Below are positions 15,975 through 23,449 of a DNA stretch of 34,076 nt, piece after piece. Origin of the DNA: an uncultured Oscillospiraceae bacterium (GTDB lineage: Bacteria > Bacillota > Clostridia > Oscillospirales > Oscillospiraceae); the NCBI GenBank assembly GCA_934636865.1, contig CAKUBI010000023.1:1-34076 (forward strand), in the 5' to 3' direction. Under the pieces are notes generated by a model. The model was not told the origin of the DNA. It did not search any database and saw only the letters and a list, made by a program, of their open reading frames with translations. Position 1 is the first letter of the stretch. Every line of letters starts with the position of its first letter. The translations under genes and the position numbers were made by a program.

Positions 15975-17629
15975 CAAAAAAGATATTTCACTCCATCCTG
16001 GTGGTCGCGGGCGCGGTGCTGCTCGCGAGCATTGTGGTCATCATGGGGTGCCTGTACGAATACTTCGGCAGTATTGAAGAAAAGCAGCTGCGCGACGAGC
16101 TGACGCTTGCCGCCGCCGCGGTGGAGCGGGACGGGGAGGACTACCTCTCCGGCGTTTCCTCCGACCACTGCCGCCTGACGTGGATCGCGCACGACGGCAC
16201 GGTGCTCTACGATACCGTGACCGATGCGGAGAGCCTTGAAAACCACGCCGACCGCGAGGAGGTGCGCGAGGCGTTTACGGCCGGCGAGGGCGAGAGTACG
16301 CGCTATTCTAAAACGCTCCTGCAAAAGACGATGTACTGCGCGCGCAGGCTCCCGGACGGGAGCGTGCTGCGCATTTCCGTCAGCCGCGCGACGGCGGGCG
16401 TGCTGCTCGTCGGCATGGTGCAGCCGATTCTGGTCGTCGTCATCGTGGCGTTCGTCCTGTCGGCCATGCTGGCAAAGAGCCTGTCGCGGCGCATCGTGCG
16501 CCCGCTCAACGAGCTGGACCTCGAGCATCCGCTCGACAACAACGCGTATGAAGAGCTTTCCCCGCTGCTGGGGCGCATCAACCACCAGCACCAGCAGATC
16601 AACGATCAGCTCTTTGAGCTGACGCGGCAGAAAACGGAGTTCGCCCAGATCACCGACAGCATGCGCGAGGGCCTTGTCCTGCTCGACGAAAAGGAGCGCG
16701 TGCTGAGCATCAACCCCGCGGCGCAGGAGCTTTTCTCCGCGGACGAGCGCTGCATCGGCAGGGATTTCCTGACCATCGACCGCAGCCACGACATCCGCCT
16801 TGCCATCTCTGACGCGATGGCGCAGGGCCACGGCGAGGCCCGCGCCGAGCGCGGCGGCCGCGTGTGGCAGTTTGATGTGAGCCGCATTCTTTCCGGCGGC
16901 GCGGCAGTCGGCGCGGTGCTGCTGGCGTTCGACATCACCGACCGCGAAACGGCAGAGCAGAACCGCCGCGAGTTCACGGCGAACGTCTCCCATGAGCTCA
17001 AAACGCCGCTGCAGGGCATCATCGGCAGCGCGGAGCTGCTGGAAAACGGCATGGTGAAGCAGGAGGATGTGCCCCGCTTCGTCGGCCACATCCGCAAGGA
17101 GGCGCAGCGCCTTGTCTCGCTGATCGGCGACATCATCCGCCTTTCCCAGCTTGACGAGGGCGACGAGATGCCGCGCGAAACGGCCGATCTGCTGACGCTC
17201 TCGCAGGAGGCGGCAGAGGACCTCAAATCCGCGGCGGAGCAGAAGGATATCCGCGTCACGGTCGGGGGTGAGAGCACCTGCGTCGGCGGTGTGCGGCGGC
17301 TTTTGTATGAGGTCATCTACAACCTCTGCGACAACGCCATCAAGTACAACGTGGACGGCGGCAGCGTCACCGTGCACGTCGGGACGGAGGACGGCAAGGC
17401 CGTCGTCTCCGTGGCCGATACGGGTATCGGCATCGCGCCCGAGCACCAGAGCCGCATCTTCGAGCGCTTCTACCGCGTGGACAAGAGCCACTCGAAGGCG
17501 AGCGGCGGCACGGGCCTCGGCCTTTCCATCGTCAAGCATGCCGTGCAGTACCACCACGGTACGGTCGAGCTCAAGAGCGAGGAGGGCAGGGGCACGACGA
17601 TCCGCGTCCTGCTGCCGAAGGAATCATAA
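15971..17629 (+). CDS. PhoR-like sensor histidine kinase
   Basis: A 552-residue membrane kinase. Membrane helices at about 7-28 and 141-165 bracket an extracytoplasmic sensor of about 110 residues. A HAMP-like linker (about 166-215), a PAS domain (about 220-320), the HisKA dimerisation helix with phospho-acceptor His341 (VSHELKTPLQGI) and a HATPase domain follow, with N-box YNLCDNAIKYN, G1 DTGIGI and G2 GGTGLGLSIV. The domain order matches Firmicute PhoR. With its partner regulator it should control pst expression. It ends the operon and a hairpin terminator follows. Confidence 0.93.
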   Translation: MTKKIFHSILVVAGAVLLASIVVIMGCLYEYFGSIEEKQLRDELTLAAAAVERDGEDYLSGVSSDHCRLTWIAHDGTVLYDTVTDAESLENHADREEVREAFTAGEGESTRYSKTLLQKTMYCARRLPDGSVLRISVSRATAGVLLVGMVQPILVVVIVAFVLSAMLAKSLSRRIVRPLNELDLEHPLDNNAYEELSPLLGRINHQHQQINDQLFELTRQKTEFAQITDSMREGLVLLDEKERVLSINPAAQELFSADERCIGRDFLTIDRSHDIRLAISDAMAQGHGEARAERGGRVWQFDVSRILSGGAAVGAVLLAFDITDRETAEQNRREFTANVSHELKTPLQGIIGSAELLENGMVKQEDVPRFVGHIRKEAQRLVSLIGDIIRLSQLDEGDEMPRETADLLTLSQEAAEDLKSAAEQKDIRVTVGGESTCVGGVRRLLYEVIYNLCDNAIKYNVDGGSVTVHVGTEDGKAVVSVADTGIGIAPEHQSRIFERFYRVDKSHSKASGGTGLGLSIVKHAVQYHHGTVELKSEEGRGTTIRVLLPKES

Positions 17630-17636
17630 GAAGCAA

Positions 17637-17690
17637 GGGGAGCCGCAGGCCAAAGGCCTGCGGCTCTCCTGTCATTTGCTTATTTTTAAT
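17637..17690. terminator. Hairpin terminator between the pho operon and rubrerythrin
   Basis: 11-bp perfect stem AGCCGCAGGCC (17641-17651) and GGCCTGCGGCT (17655-17665) with an AAA loop, extended by a few imperfect pairs. A T-rich tract (TATTTTTAAT) ends at 17690 on the plus strand. It lies between convergent genes and may serve both. Confidence 0.7.
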
Positions 17691-18228
17691 AATTTTCCGC
17701 GTGGACCTCGAAGTAGCTCTGGGGGTGATTGCAGGTGGGGCAGACGTCGGGGGCCTTGGTGCCGACGACGATGTGGCCGCAGTTGCGGCACTCCCAGACC
17801 TTGACCTCGCTCTTTTCAAAGACCCTGGCGGTCTCAACGTTGCGCAGCAGCGCGCGGTAGCGCTCCTCGTGATGGCGTTCGATCTCGCCGACGAGACGGA
17901 ATTTCTGCGCCAGCTCGGGGAAGCCCTCTTCCTCCGCGGTTTTGGCGAAAGAATCATACATGTCCGTCCACTCGTAATTTTCACCCTCGGCGGCGGAGAG
18001 CAGGTTGTCGGCGGTGGAGCCGATGCCCTGGAGCTCCTTGAACCACATCTTAGCGTGCTCCTTTTCGTTGTCCGCGGTTTTCTGGAAGAGCGCGGCGATC
18101 TGCTCGTAGCCCTCCTTCTTGGCGGTGGAGGCGAAGAAGGTGTACTTGCTGCGCGCCTCTGACTCGCCGGAGAAGGCGGTGCGCAGGTTCTGCTCAGTTC
18201 TGGTGCCGGAATACTTGTTGGTTTTCAT
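17686..18228 (-). CDS. rbr: Rubrerythrin
   Basis: A 180-residue peroxide-reducing non-haem iron protein of anaerobes. The N-terminal four-helix diiron domain supplies ligands in [22 protein letters not shown] and [10 protein letters not shown]. The C-terminal rubredoxin-like domain has two Cys pairs, CRNC and CPTC, for a mononuclear iron site. It reduces hydrogen peroxide to water using electrons from NADH via rubredoxin-type carriers. I chose the internal ATG at 18228, preceded by AAGGAG; the frame is open further upstream but the extension has no family likeness. It follows perR on the same strand with a 31-bp gap and no terminator, so the two are probably one peroxide-responsive operon. 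Confidence 0.95.
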   Translation of the reverse strand: MKTNKYSGTRTEQNLRTAFSGESEARSKYTFFASTAKKEGYEQIAALFQKTADNEKEHAKMWFKELQGIGSTADNLLSAAEGENYEWTDMYDSFAKTAEEEGFPELAQKFRLVGEIERHHEERYRALLRNVETARVFEKSEVKVWECRNCGHIVVGTKAPDVCPTCNHPQSYFEVHAENY

Positions 18229-18259
18229 GGTGAAATTCTCCTTTTCATTCTTCTGATTT

Positions 18260-18631
18260 TTAATGTTGTTCCTGCACGCTGCGGCAGGCGGGGCAGAGAT
18301 AGCGAATGCGAAGGTCGTAGGACTGGATGCGTGTGCCGAGCGCGGCTTCAATGTCCTGCGTCAGGTCGCGGAACCTGAAGTCTGCGAGCGCGCCGCAGCG
18401 GGCGCAGACCAGATGGTCGTGGCGCGTGGTGTTGTCGTAGCGGTCGGGCGAGCCAGGCTGCGGCAGGCGGATGAGCTTGCCGTCGGACACGAGCGTGTTG
18501 AGATTGTTATACACAGTAGCTTGCGCAATTTTCGGGTTTGTCTGCTTCATCTGCAAAAAAATCTGCTCGGCGGTCGGGTGCTCGGTGGAGCACAGGACGA
18601 GGTCGAGGATCTGCCGGGCATAGTTGGTCAT
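18260..18631 (-). CDS. perR: PerR-type peroxide-responsive Fur-family repressor
   Basis: A 123-residue Fur-family protein. The winged helix spans about 1-70 with recognition helix [13 protein letters not shown]. The metal-sensing core has [13 protein letters not shown], which supplies the Asp/His ligands oxidised in PerR, and two structural zinc CxxC pairs, CARC and CPAC. It is about 20 residues shorter at the N-terminus than Bacillus PerR, yet the start at ATG 18631 has a strong AAGGAGG. Its position before rubrerythrin and behind a PerR-box-like palindrome supports PerR over Fur or Zur. Confidence 0.9.
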   Translation of the reverse strand: MTNYARQILDLVLCSTEHPTAEQIFLQMKQTNPKIAQATVYNNLNTLVSDGKLIRLPQPGSPDRYDNTTRHDHLVCARCGALADFRFRDLTQDIEAALGTRIQSYDLRIRYLCPACRSVQEQH

Positions 18632-18650
18632 ATGTTCCTCCTTGAATAAG

Positions 18651-18669
18651 AATTAGAATAATTCTAATT
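18651..18669. promoter_or_regulatory. PerR-box palindrome
   Basis: Perfect 9-1-9 inverted repeat AATTAGAAT-A-ATTCTAATT. Its core TTAGAATAATTCTAA differs from the Bacillus PerR box TTATAATNATTATAA by one symmetrical position in each arm. It overlaps the -10 box and start of the perR promoter, where bound PerR would block transcription. Confidence 0.75.
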
Positions 18670-18694
18670 ATAATGACGAAAAGCGGTTTGTCAA
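18667..18694 (-). promoter_or_regulatory. Consensus promoter of perR-rbr
   Basis: On the minus strand TTGACA (18694-18689) and TATAAT (18672-18667) are separated by 16 bp. Confidence 0.85.
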
Positions 18695-18768
18695 ACGAAA
18701 AATCAAAAACAGTTTGCGTCATGTGCGTCCGCGCGCCCGCATACCCTTTATGGAAAAGGGGGAATGAG

Positions 18769-19596
18769 ATGGACCGGACGATCACATTTTTGGGCGGCGA
18801 CGCGCGCATGCGCCTGCTCGCGCAGATGATGGCGGCGGAGGGAGCGGACGTGCGCTCGTGGGCGCTGCCCGGCGCGCCGGGGGAGAGTGCGCTGTGCGAT
18901 GCGCTGAAAGCGGAGATCATCGTGCTGCCGCTGCCGATGGAAAAAGAAGGAAGGCTCAGCGGAACGGACATGGCGGCGGACGATCTTCTGCGCGCGCTGC
19001 GGCCGCGGCACCGCATTTTCGCGGGCAGCGTGAGCCGGGAGACGATGGAAAAGGCCCGCGCGCTGGGCCTTCACGTGACGGACTATTTTACCTGCGAGGA
19101 GCTCAGCGTGCGCAACGCCATCCCTACGGCGGAGGGCGCGATCGAGCTTGCCATGAAGCACACGAGCGTCACGCTGCACGGCACGCCCTGCCTTGTGCTG
19201 GGCTTTGGCCGCATCGGAAAGCTCCTTGCGCACGACCTTGCCGCCCTGGGGGCAAGAGTGACGGTCAGCGCGCGGAAGCTCTCGGACCTTGCGTGGATCG
19301 ACGCCTTCGGCTATGCGGCGCTGCACACGAACAGGCTCGCGGGCACGCTGGGAGAATTCCGCGTGGTGTTCAACACCGTGCCGCACCCGGTGCTGGACGA
19401 GGCGCTGCTTTCTGAGCTGCCGCGGGATGTGCTGCTCATCGAGCTTGCAAGCACGAGCGGGTTTGACCTTGCGGCGGTCGAGCGGCAGCGGCTGCATTAC
19501 ATCCGGGCCGGGGGCCTGCCGGGACGCGCCGCGCCGGAGACGGCGGCGCGCGCCATCAAAAAAACCGTATGCCGGTTGATCAAGGAGGACGCATGA
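18769..19596 (+). CDS. spoVFA: Dipicolinate synthase subunit A
   Basis: A 275-residue Rossmann-fold dehydrogenase subunit that, with subunit B, converts the cyclic precursor dihydroxytetrahydrodipicolinate to dipicolinic acid in the mother cell during sporulation. The N-terminal part resembles the DpaA substrate domain. The cofactor site is LVLGFGRIGKLLA near residues 141-153. I chose ATG 18769 because AAGGGGG precedes it by 6-7 nt; the open frame back to 18673 runs into the perR promoter. Its stop overlaps spoVFB as ATGA with AAGGAGG at 19582-19588. Dipicolinate accumulation is specific to endospores, so this gene is the best evidence for a spore former. Confidence 0.92.
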   Translation: MDRTITFLGGDARMRLLAQMMAAEGADVRSWALPGAPGESALCDALKAEIIVLPLPMEKEGRLSGTDMAADDLLRALRPRHRIFAGSVSRETMEKARALGLHVTDYFTCEELSVRNAIPTAEGAIELAMKHTSVTLHGTPCLVLGFGRIGKLLAHDLAALGARVTVSARKLSDLAWIDAFGYAALHTNRLAGTLGEFRVVFNTVPHPVLDEALLSELPRDVLLIELASTSGFDLAAVERQRLHYIRAGGLPGRAAPETAARAIKKTVCRLIKEDA

Positions 19597-20153
19597 AGAT
19601 CGGATTTGCCTTTTGCGGCTCGTTCTGCAATCACCCCGAGCTGCTGAAAATTTACGAGGATATCGCGCGTGAGCACGAGCTCGTGCCGATCCTGTCGGAA
19701 AACGCGGCGCGGTATTCCACGCGCTTCGGCACAGCGGAGGACTTCGTCACCCGTGTAGAGGCCATCGCGGGGCGCAGGGCTGTGCGCGATATCGTGGAGG
19801 CCGAGCCCCTCGGCCCGCAGGGGGCGATGGAGGTGCTCGTGATCGCGCCCTGCACGGGAAATACGCTCGCAAAGCTCGCCCACGGCATCACCGACGGGCC
19901 GGTGACGATGGCGGCGAAGGGCCACCTTCGCAATGGGAAGCCCGTTGTGCTTGCACTCGCGACGAACGACGGCCTTTCCGCGAGCGCGCCGAACATCGCC
20001 GCGCTTCTGAACCGCAAACACTACTACTTTGTCCCCTTCGGGCAGGACAACGCCGAAGCGAAGCCCACGTCGCTGATCGCGGACTTCCGAAAGATCATCC
20101 CGGCGGCGGAGGCGGCGATAGAGGGCCGGCAGCTCCAGCCCATCCTGCTGTAG
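19593..20153 (+). CDS. spoVFB: Dipicolinate synthase subunit B (flavoprotein fold)
   Basis: A 186-residue flavodoxin-like HFCD-family protein, partner of subunit A. Family stretches are GFAFCGSFCNH at the N-terminus, APCTGNTLAKLAHGITD near residue 88, and KPVVLALATNDGLS. It ends with the typical LQPILL. Translation is coupled to spoVFA. The last base of its TAG stop is the G of the GA dinucleotide at the left junction of the mobile element, so the insertion left the protein intact but removed whatever natural terminator or downstream gene followed. Confidence 0.93.
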   Translation: MKIGFAFCGSFCNHPELLKIYEDIAREHELVPILSENAARYSTRFGTAEDFVTRVEAIAGRRAVRDIVEAEPLGPQGAMEVLVIAPCTGNTLAKLAHGITDGPVTMAAKGHLRNGKPVVLALATNDGLSASAPNIAALLNRKHYYFVPFGQDNAEAKPTSLIADFRKIIPAAEAAIEGRQLQPILL

Positions 20154-20157
20154 AAGC

Positions 20158-20197
20158 AAAAAAGGCGGCAATTTGCCGTGTGCTGATAAGACAGTAA
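20158..20197 (+). repeat. Left terminal inverted repeat of the element
   Basis: AAAAAAGGCGGCAA (20158-20171) and TGCTGATAAGACAGTAA (20181-20197), both found inverted at the right end. Confidence 0.85.
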
Positions 20198-20243
20198 TTT
20201 GAGAAAACTACAAAATCGGCATCTGCCAAGCAGGATTGGACAA

Positions 20244-20288
20244 CAAAACAGACGGCTCTCAGCTTCGGCTGGGTGCCGCCTGTTTTTG
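20244..20288 (+). terminator. Strong hairpin terminator just inside the left end
   Basis: A long stem with TTCG loop: AAAACAG, CGGC and CTCAGC arms pair with GCTGGG, GCCG and CTGTTTT, with single mismatches between blocks, ending in five Ts. It would stop read-through from spoVFAB into the element, and possibly from the other side too. Confidence 0.8.
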
Positions 20289-20536
20289 TACATCTAAGGG
20301 TTGAAAATTGCTTATTTTCTGCCATATAAAGCAAGGGCAATGAAAAGGGTGAAATAGTTATTGCCTTTGTGCGATCTCTTTGTGAAACAGCGAATCGCTA
20401 CATATCGAATACAGTTCGCTGTGGTGCGTACATATTTGCGACTGTGTAAAATACCTCACGAAACTGTAAACCCAATGGGTGGGAACTTTGATGCAGAGTA
20501 TATCCGATATCAGGAAAATCAGCTCGTGAGTTCAAC

Positions 20537-20683
20537 ATGTATAGCGGTTGCGTGGAACTGACGCTCGACAACGGCAGCGTGATTGCTTTTGACTGTAACG
20601 TCGTAGAACACGAAATCGCCGACAATATGTATCAGCAGTTTGAACTGGATTGGCTGATCGATAATGCATCGTTTGAAAATTGA
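20537..20683 (+). pseudogene. Probable remnant of a small element-borne ORF (DUF6061-like)
   Basis: A 48-codon frame from ATG 20537 to TGA 20683 encodes a start MYSGCVELTLDNGS and a later ADNMYQQFELDWLID. This resembles the small DUF6061-type proteins common in Clostridia integrative elements, but here it is short at the C-terminus and lacks a ribosome site and a clear N-terminus. The same frame is open only back to 20492. I see no other coding signal between the left end and 20690. Family naming is from memory and uncertain. Confidence 0.4.
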
Positions 20684-20749
20684 GTGATATATGCTGCCAG
20701 TAGATGCTTTTCTATAGGCGGTATTTTAATATTATTTGCGCCGGAAAGG

Positions 20750-20778
20750 TTGACATCATCAATCAAATAATATACAAT
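20750..20778 (+). promoter_or_regulatory. Promoter of the small XRE gene and methyltransferase
   Basis: TTGACA (20750-20755) and TACAAT (20773-20778) with a 17-bp spacer, about 30 bp before the start codon. Confidence 0.8.
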
Positions 20779-20809
20779 ATCAATCGAAACATCTGGAAAG
20801 GGGTATATT

Positions 20810-21022
20810 ATGACTACATCAGAGCAAATTCGTGTTTTATGTGTAAGAACCGGTGTGAGCCTGTCAGAGCTTGCACGTAGGATTAATCAAACACCGCAAA
20901 ACTTTAATGCTAAACTCAAACGAAATACAATAACCCAGGACGAACTTAATCAGATTGCAAAGGCTTTGAATGTTACATATGAACAATACTTTGTTTTGGG
21001 TAACGGCGAACTCATCAAGTAA
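20810..21022 (+). CDS. Small XRE-family helix-turn-helix protein
   Basis: A 70-residue protein that is almost only a helix-turn-helix: LCVRTGVSLSELARRINQTPQNFNAKLKRN (helices 1-3), then ITQDELNQIAKALNVTYEQYFVLG. It fits Cro/CI-type regulators and the small controller proteins linked to restriction-modification loci. AAAGGGG precedes ATG 20810. It sits 14 bp before the methyltransferase gene behind a strong promoter, so it probably controls that gene and itself (inference). Confidence 0.82.
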   Translation: MTTSEQIRVLCVRTGVSLSELARRINQTPQNFNAKLKRNTITQDELNQIAKALNVTYEQYFVLGNGELIK

Positions 21023-21036
21023 GAAAGGGCTTTACT

Positions 21037-22311
21037 ATGACTGAACATAAAATCATATTTGGCGATAGTCGCTCGCTCAACCAAATCAAAGATAAATCTG
21101 TGCAGCTAATTATAACATCGCCTCCATACTGGCAGTTAAAAGATTATGGCACGGAAGATCAGATTGGTTTTAACGACAGCTACGAAGAGTACATAAACAA
21201 TTTGAATTTGGTGTGGAAAGAATGCAATCGTGTCCTTTCTGACGGATGCAGATTGTGCATCAATATTGGGGATCAGTTTGCTCGTTCTGTTTATTACGGC
21301 AGATATAAAGTTATTCCGATCAGAACAGAGATAATTCGTTTTTGTGAATCCCTTGGTATGGATTATATGGGAGCTATTATTTGGCAGAAAACCACCACGA
21401 TGAATACTTCTGGCGGCGGTGCCATTATGGGCAGTTTTCCTTATCCTCGCAATGGTATTCTTAAAATGGATTATGAGTTTATCCTACTTTTCAAAAAATT
21501 AGGTAATGCCCCTAAACCAACTCAACAGCAGAAAGAACAGTCTGCAATGACCAAAGAAGAATGGAGTCAGTATTTTTCTTCCCATTGGAATTTCAATGGC
21601 GTCAAACAGCTGGGGCATATTGCTATGTTCCCAGAAGAGCTTCCTAAACGACTGATTAAAATGTTTTCTTTTTCAGGAGAAACGGTATTGGATCCGTTTG
21701 CAGGTAGTGGTACAACATCGCTTGCTGCAAAGAACCTTGGAAGAAATTCTATTGGTTATGAAATCAACAGAGATTTTGAGCCAATCATTCGTGAGAAATT
21801 GGGAGTAGACCAAATCACAGTAGGCGATGATGCAAAGGTGATTTTTGCAGAAGACGATATCGGAAACATTTCTTCTTTTGAGCAACTTCCGTACCTTTTC
21901 AACGATCCACATAGAATGGATAAAAAGATTGATGTAAAGAAACTTCAATTCGGTTCGAGGATTGATCAGTCTGAATCGAAACGAAAGGAATTGTTCAGCG
22001 TGAAGAAAGTCATTTCACCTAACAAAATTGAGCTAAGCAACGGACTTACAGTTCGACTGCTGGGAATCAAACCCAACCCATTATACCAAAGAGAAGCTAT
22101 CAGTTTCTTACAAGAGAAATTTCATAAGCGAAATGTTTTTTTGAAGTATGATACTGTAAAATATGATTCAGAAAACAATCTGATGTGCTATGTGTATCTT
22201 GATAATAAAACCTTTGTCAACAACCACTTAGTAAGAACAGGATTCGTAGATGTTGATACATCGTTTGATTATACCTGTCAAAAGAAATTCCTAAATTCAT
22301 TTCCTAATTGA
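21037..22311 (+). CDS. Beta-class DNA methyltransferase (N4-cytosine type) with C-terminal nuclease-fold domain
   Basis: A 424-residue methyltransferase. Catalytic motif IV TSPPYW is at residues 27-32 and AdoMet motif I DPFAGSGTTSLAA begins near 219, that is order IV before I (beta class). SPPYW favours N4-cytosine as target. Residues about 323-422 look like a staphylococcal-nuclease (TNase) fold: IELSNGLTVRLLGI, a helix REAISFLQEKFHKRN, VFLKYD, then CYVYLDNKTFVNNHLVRTGFVDV. The Glu after TP and the second catalytic Arg of active TNases are not where expected, so this domain is probably a non-catalytic DNA or protein binding unit. It would protect host DNA against the convergent MjaI-like endonuclease. 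ATG 21037 is preceded by AAGAAAGGG. Confidence 0.85.
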   Translation: MTEHKIIFGDSRSLNQIKDKSVQLIITSPPYWQLKDYGTEDQIGFNDSYEEYINNLNLVWKECNRVLSDGCRLCINIGDQFARSVYYGRYKVIPIRTEIIRFCESLGMDYMGAIIWQKTTTMNTSGGGAIMGSFPYPRNGILKMDYEFILLFKKLGNAPKPTQQQKEQSAMTKEEWSQYFSSHWNFNGVKQLGHIAMFPEELPKRLIKMFSFSGETVLDPFAGSGTTSLAAKNLGRNSIGYEINRDFEPIIREKLGVDQITVGDDAKVIFAEDDIGNISSFEQLPYLFNDPHRMDKKIDVKKLQFGSRIDQSESKRKELFSVKKVISPNKIELSNGLTVRLLGIKPNPLYQREAISFLQEKFHKRNVFLKYDTVKYDSENNLMCYVYLDNKTFVNNHLVRTGFVDVDTSFDYTCQKKFLNSFPN

Positions 22312-22315
22312 AAAT

Positions 22316-22339
22316 GGGCGGATGGTTTCACCTCCGCCC
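22316..22339. terminator. Hairpin between convergent methyltransferase and endonuclease genes
   Basis: GGGCGGA (22316-22322) pairs with TCCGCCC (22333-22339), with extra GG-CC pairs inside. No long T-run follows on either side, so it is a weak shared terminator at best. Confidence 0.5.
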
Positions 22340-22345
22340 TAAGTT

Positions 22346-22936
22346 TCAGTCTTCAATTTCAATGGTTAAGCCAGTCTTTGTTTTGGTGTAATAGATCATT
22401 TTCACAGCGATCGTTTCGGACAACCGTCCCATTGTTTTATATGTATCTGGTTTCACAGAATACGGAACATTGCCAACATATCCGTCAATGCCAACAGACT
22501 CTTCCTCGGGAGTGGCAAGACGATAAGTTGTTCCTCTGCGCTCAGCAAGAGAAGCTAAGATTGCTTTCTGAACATACATACCGTTGAAGGTCTTAGAAAT
22601 AACGAGATCTTCTACCCAGTGTTTAACCATTTCACGATCAATAAGCGGAATAGCATCACGGAGATTCTGCACCTGCGCATAAATCTTATCAGTTGCTTTG
22701 TCAAAAGCATCGGGATATCTTTCTACATACCAATCGCGCCAGTTCTCAATAGTGATTTCTTCACCGGAATCCATAAACTCCGGAAACAACTCAGACATCT
22801 GACCGACAACAACAGGACGAGTGCCCTGTGCATTTTGATTTGCCCAGTTGATTAACTGAGAAGTGTATTTTGGAAAGCTGAAAGTATCGCTTTCGTTGTA
22901 GCTTTCTATGTTTTCGTTTTTTAGTGTGTACTTCAT
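22346..22936 (-). CDS. MjaI-like type II restriction endonuclease
   Basis: A 196-residue protein that I assign to the MjaI restriction endonuclease family by remembered signatures: FPKYTSQLINWANQNAQGTRPVVVGQMSEL at 21-50, VEDLVISKTFNGMYVQKAIL at 108-127, and ATPEEESVGIDGYVGNVPYSVKPDTYK at 141-167. The last stretch offers a PD-(D/E)xK-like site: Glu145/Glu146, Asp151 and Lys162, with Ser160 where the second acid often lies. MjaI cuts CTAG and its methylase is an N4-cytosine enzyme, which fits the methyltransferase next door; specificity here is inferred only. ATG 22936 is 5 nt after AGGTGG and overlaps the upstream stop as ATGA, so its translation depends on the preceding gene. Confidence 0.68.
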   Translation of the reverse strand: MKYTLKNENIESYNESDTFSFPKYTSQLINWANQNAQGTRPVVVGQMSELFPEFMDSGEEITIENWRDWYVERYPDAFDKATDKIYAQVQNLRDAIPLIDREMVKHWVEDLVISKTFNGMYVQKAILASLAERRGTTYRLATPEEESVGIDGYVGNVPYSVKPDTYKTMGRLSETIAVKMIYYTKTKTGLTIEIED

Positions 22937-23236
22937 TTGTTCCACCTCGCATAATTATCGTTAGCCATTTTTTGCGTTTTTCTCATGCCGCTGATTCGTT
23001 TTTCATAATTAGCGTTATAGTCATCCATTTCTTCGTCTGTTTGAGCAATAAAATAACCCTTGTTACAAGAAATCAATGGCAATCCATACTCTTCCGCAGT
23101 ATCCCATATAGCTTGTCTACTGACCGACTGCGTATCCTCCATAGGAAACCCCATAGCTTCACTTATACGTTTAGCTGCGATAGCATTTTTTTCTACCACG
23201 GTGTTCCATCAAAATATCCTTAATCTTTTCGCTCAT
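22933..23236 (-). pseudogene. Winged-helix-like regulator with apparent frameshift at an A7 run
   Basis: Read from ATG 23236 (GGAGG 6 nt upstream), the frame gives MSEKIKDILMEHRGRK and then stops at 23171 after 21 codons. Removing one base of the seven-A run (plus-strand T7 at 23186-23192) joins it to a frame that continues NAIAAKRISEAMGF...GLPLIS...GYFIAQTDEE...RISGM to TGA 22933, giving about 100 residues. The joined protein looks like a complete small winged-helix domain of the kind found beside restriction genes. Without the slip, only an internal GTG (23199) with no ribosome site could make the C-terminal part. It may be a real mutation, a sequencing error in a homopolymer, or programmed slippage. 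It overlaps the XRE gene before it and the endonuclease after it. Confidence 0.65.
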
Positions 23237-23447
23237 CGTGAACCTCCAAAAACAATTTATATGTTTCAATTTCAAGTGCATCAGCTATGCGCTGAATATT
23301 TTCAAGCGAAATACTCCTGCGATAGCACTCGATTGCACTGATATATGTTCTATGAAGCCCGCACTTCTCGGAAAAGGCTTCTTGTGATATACCTAACGCC
23401 TGTCGATAGCGCTTCACATTTGTTCCAAAAACTCTTACAATATCCAT
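23220..23447 (-). CDS. XRE-family controller protein of the endonuclease operon
   Basis: A 75-residue helix-turn-helix protein: VFGTNVKRYRQALGISQEAFSEKCGLHRTYISAIECYRRSISLENIQRIADALEIETYKLFLEV. Size and sequence match the C-protein controllers of type II restriction-modification systems, which delay endonuclease synthesis until DNA is methylated. I chose ATG 23447 because GGGGG lies 8-9 nt upstream; longer in-frame starts would run through the promoter. Its stop lies inside the next gene, 17 bp past that gene's start, beginning a chain of overlapping genes that ends in the endonuclease. Confidence 0.8.
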   Translation of the reverse strand: MDIVRVFGTNVKRYRQALGISQEAFSEKCGLHRTYISAIECYRRSISLENIQRIADALEIETYKLFLEVHDERKD

Positions 23448-23449
23448 AC

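Noticed and set aside
15950..17557. 535-codon open frame on the minus strand
   Set aside because: Antisense shadow of the PhoR-like kinase, whose motifs are complete.
18740..18750. Sigma-K-like -10 (CATA...TTTA) before spoVFA
   Set aside because: The match to CATANNNTA is imperfect and no convincing -35 AC box is spaced correctly, although sporulation control is expected.
20158..20180. Terminator of spoVFB formed by GGCGGCAATTTGCCG
   Set aside because: The stem is short and lacks a T-run; the stretch is better explained as the left terminal repeat of the element.
20361..20561. 66-codon frame near the left end of the element
   Set aside because: No ribosome site, no recognisable family, and it overlaps the better supported remnant at 20537-20683 in another frame.
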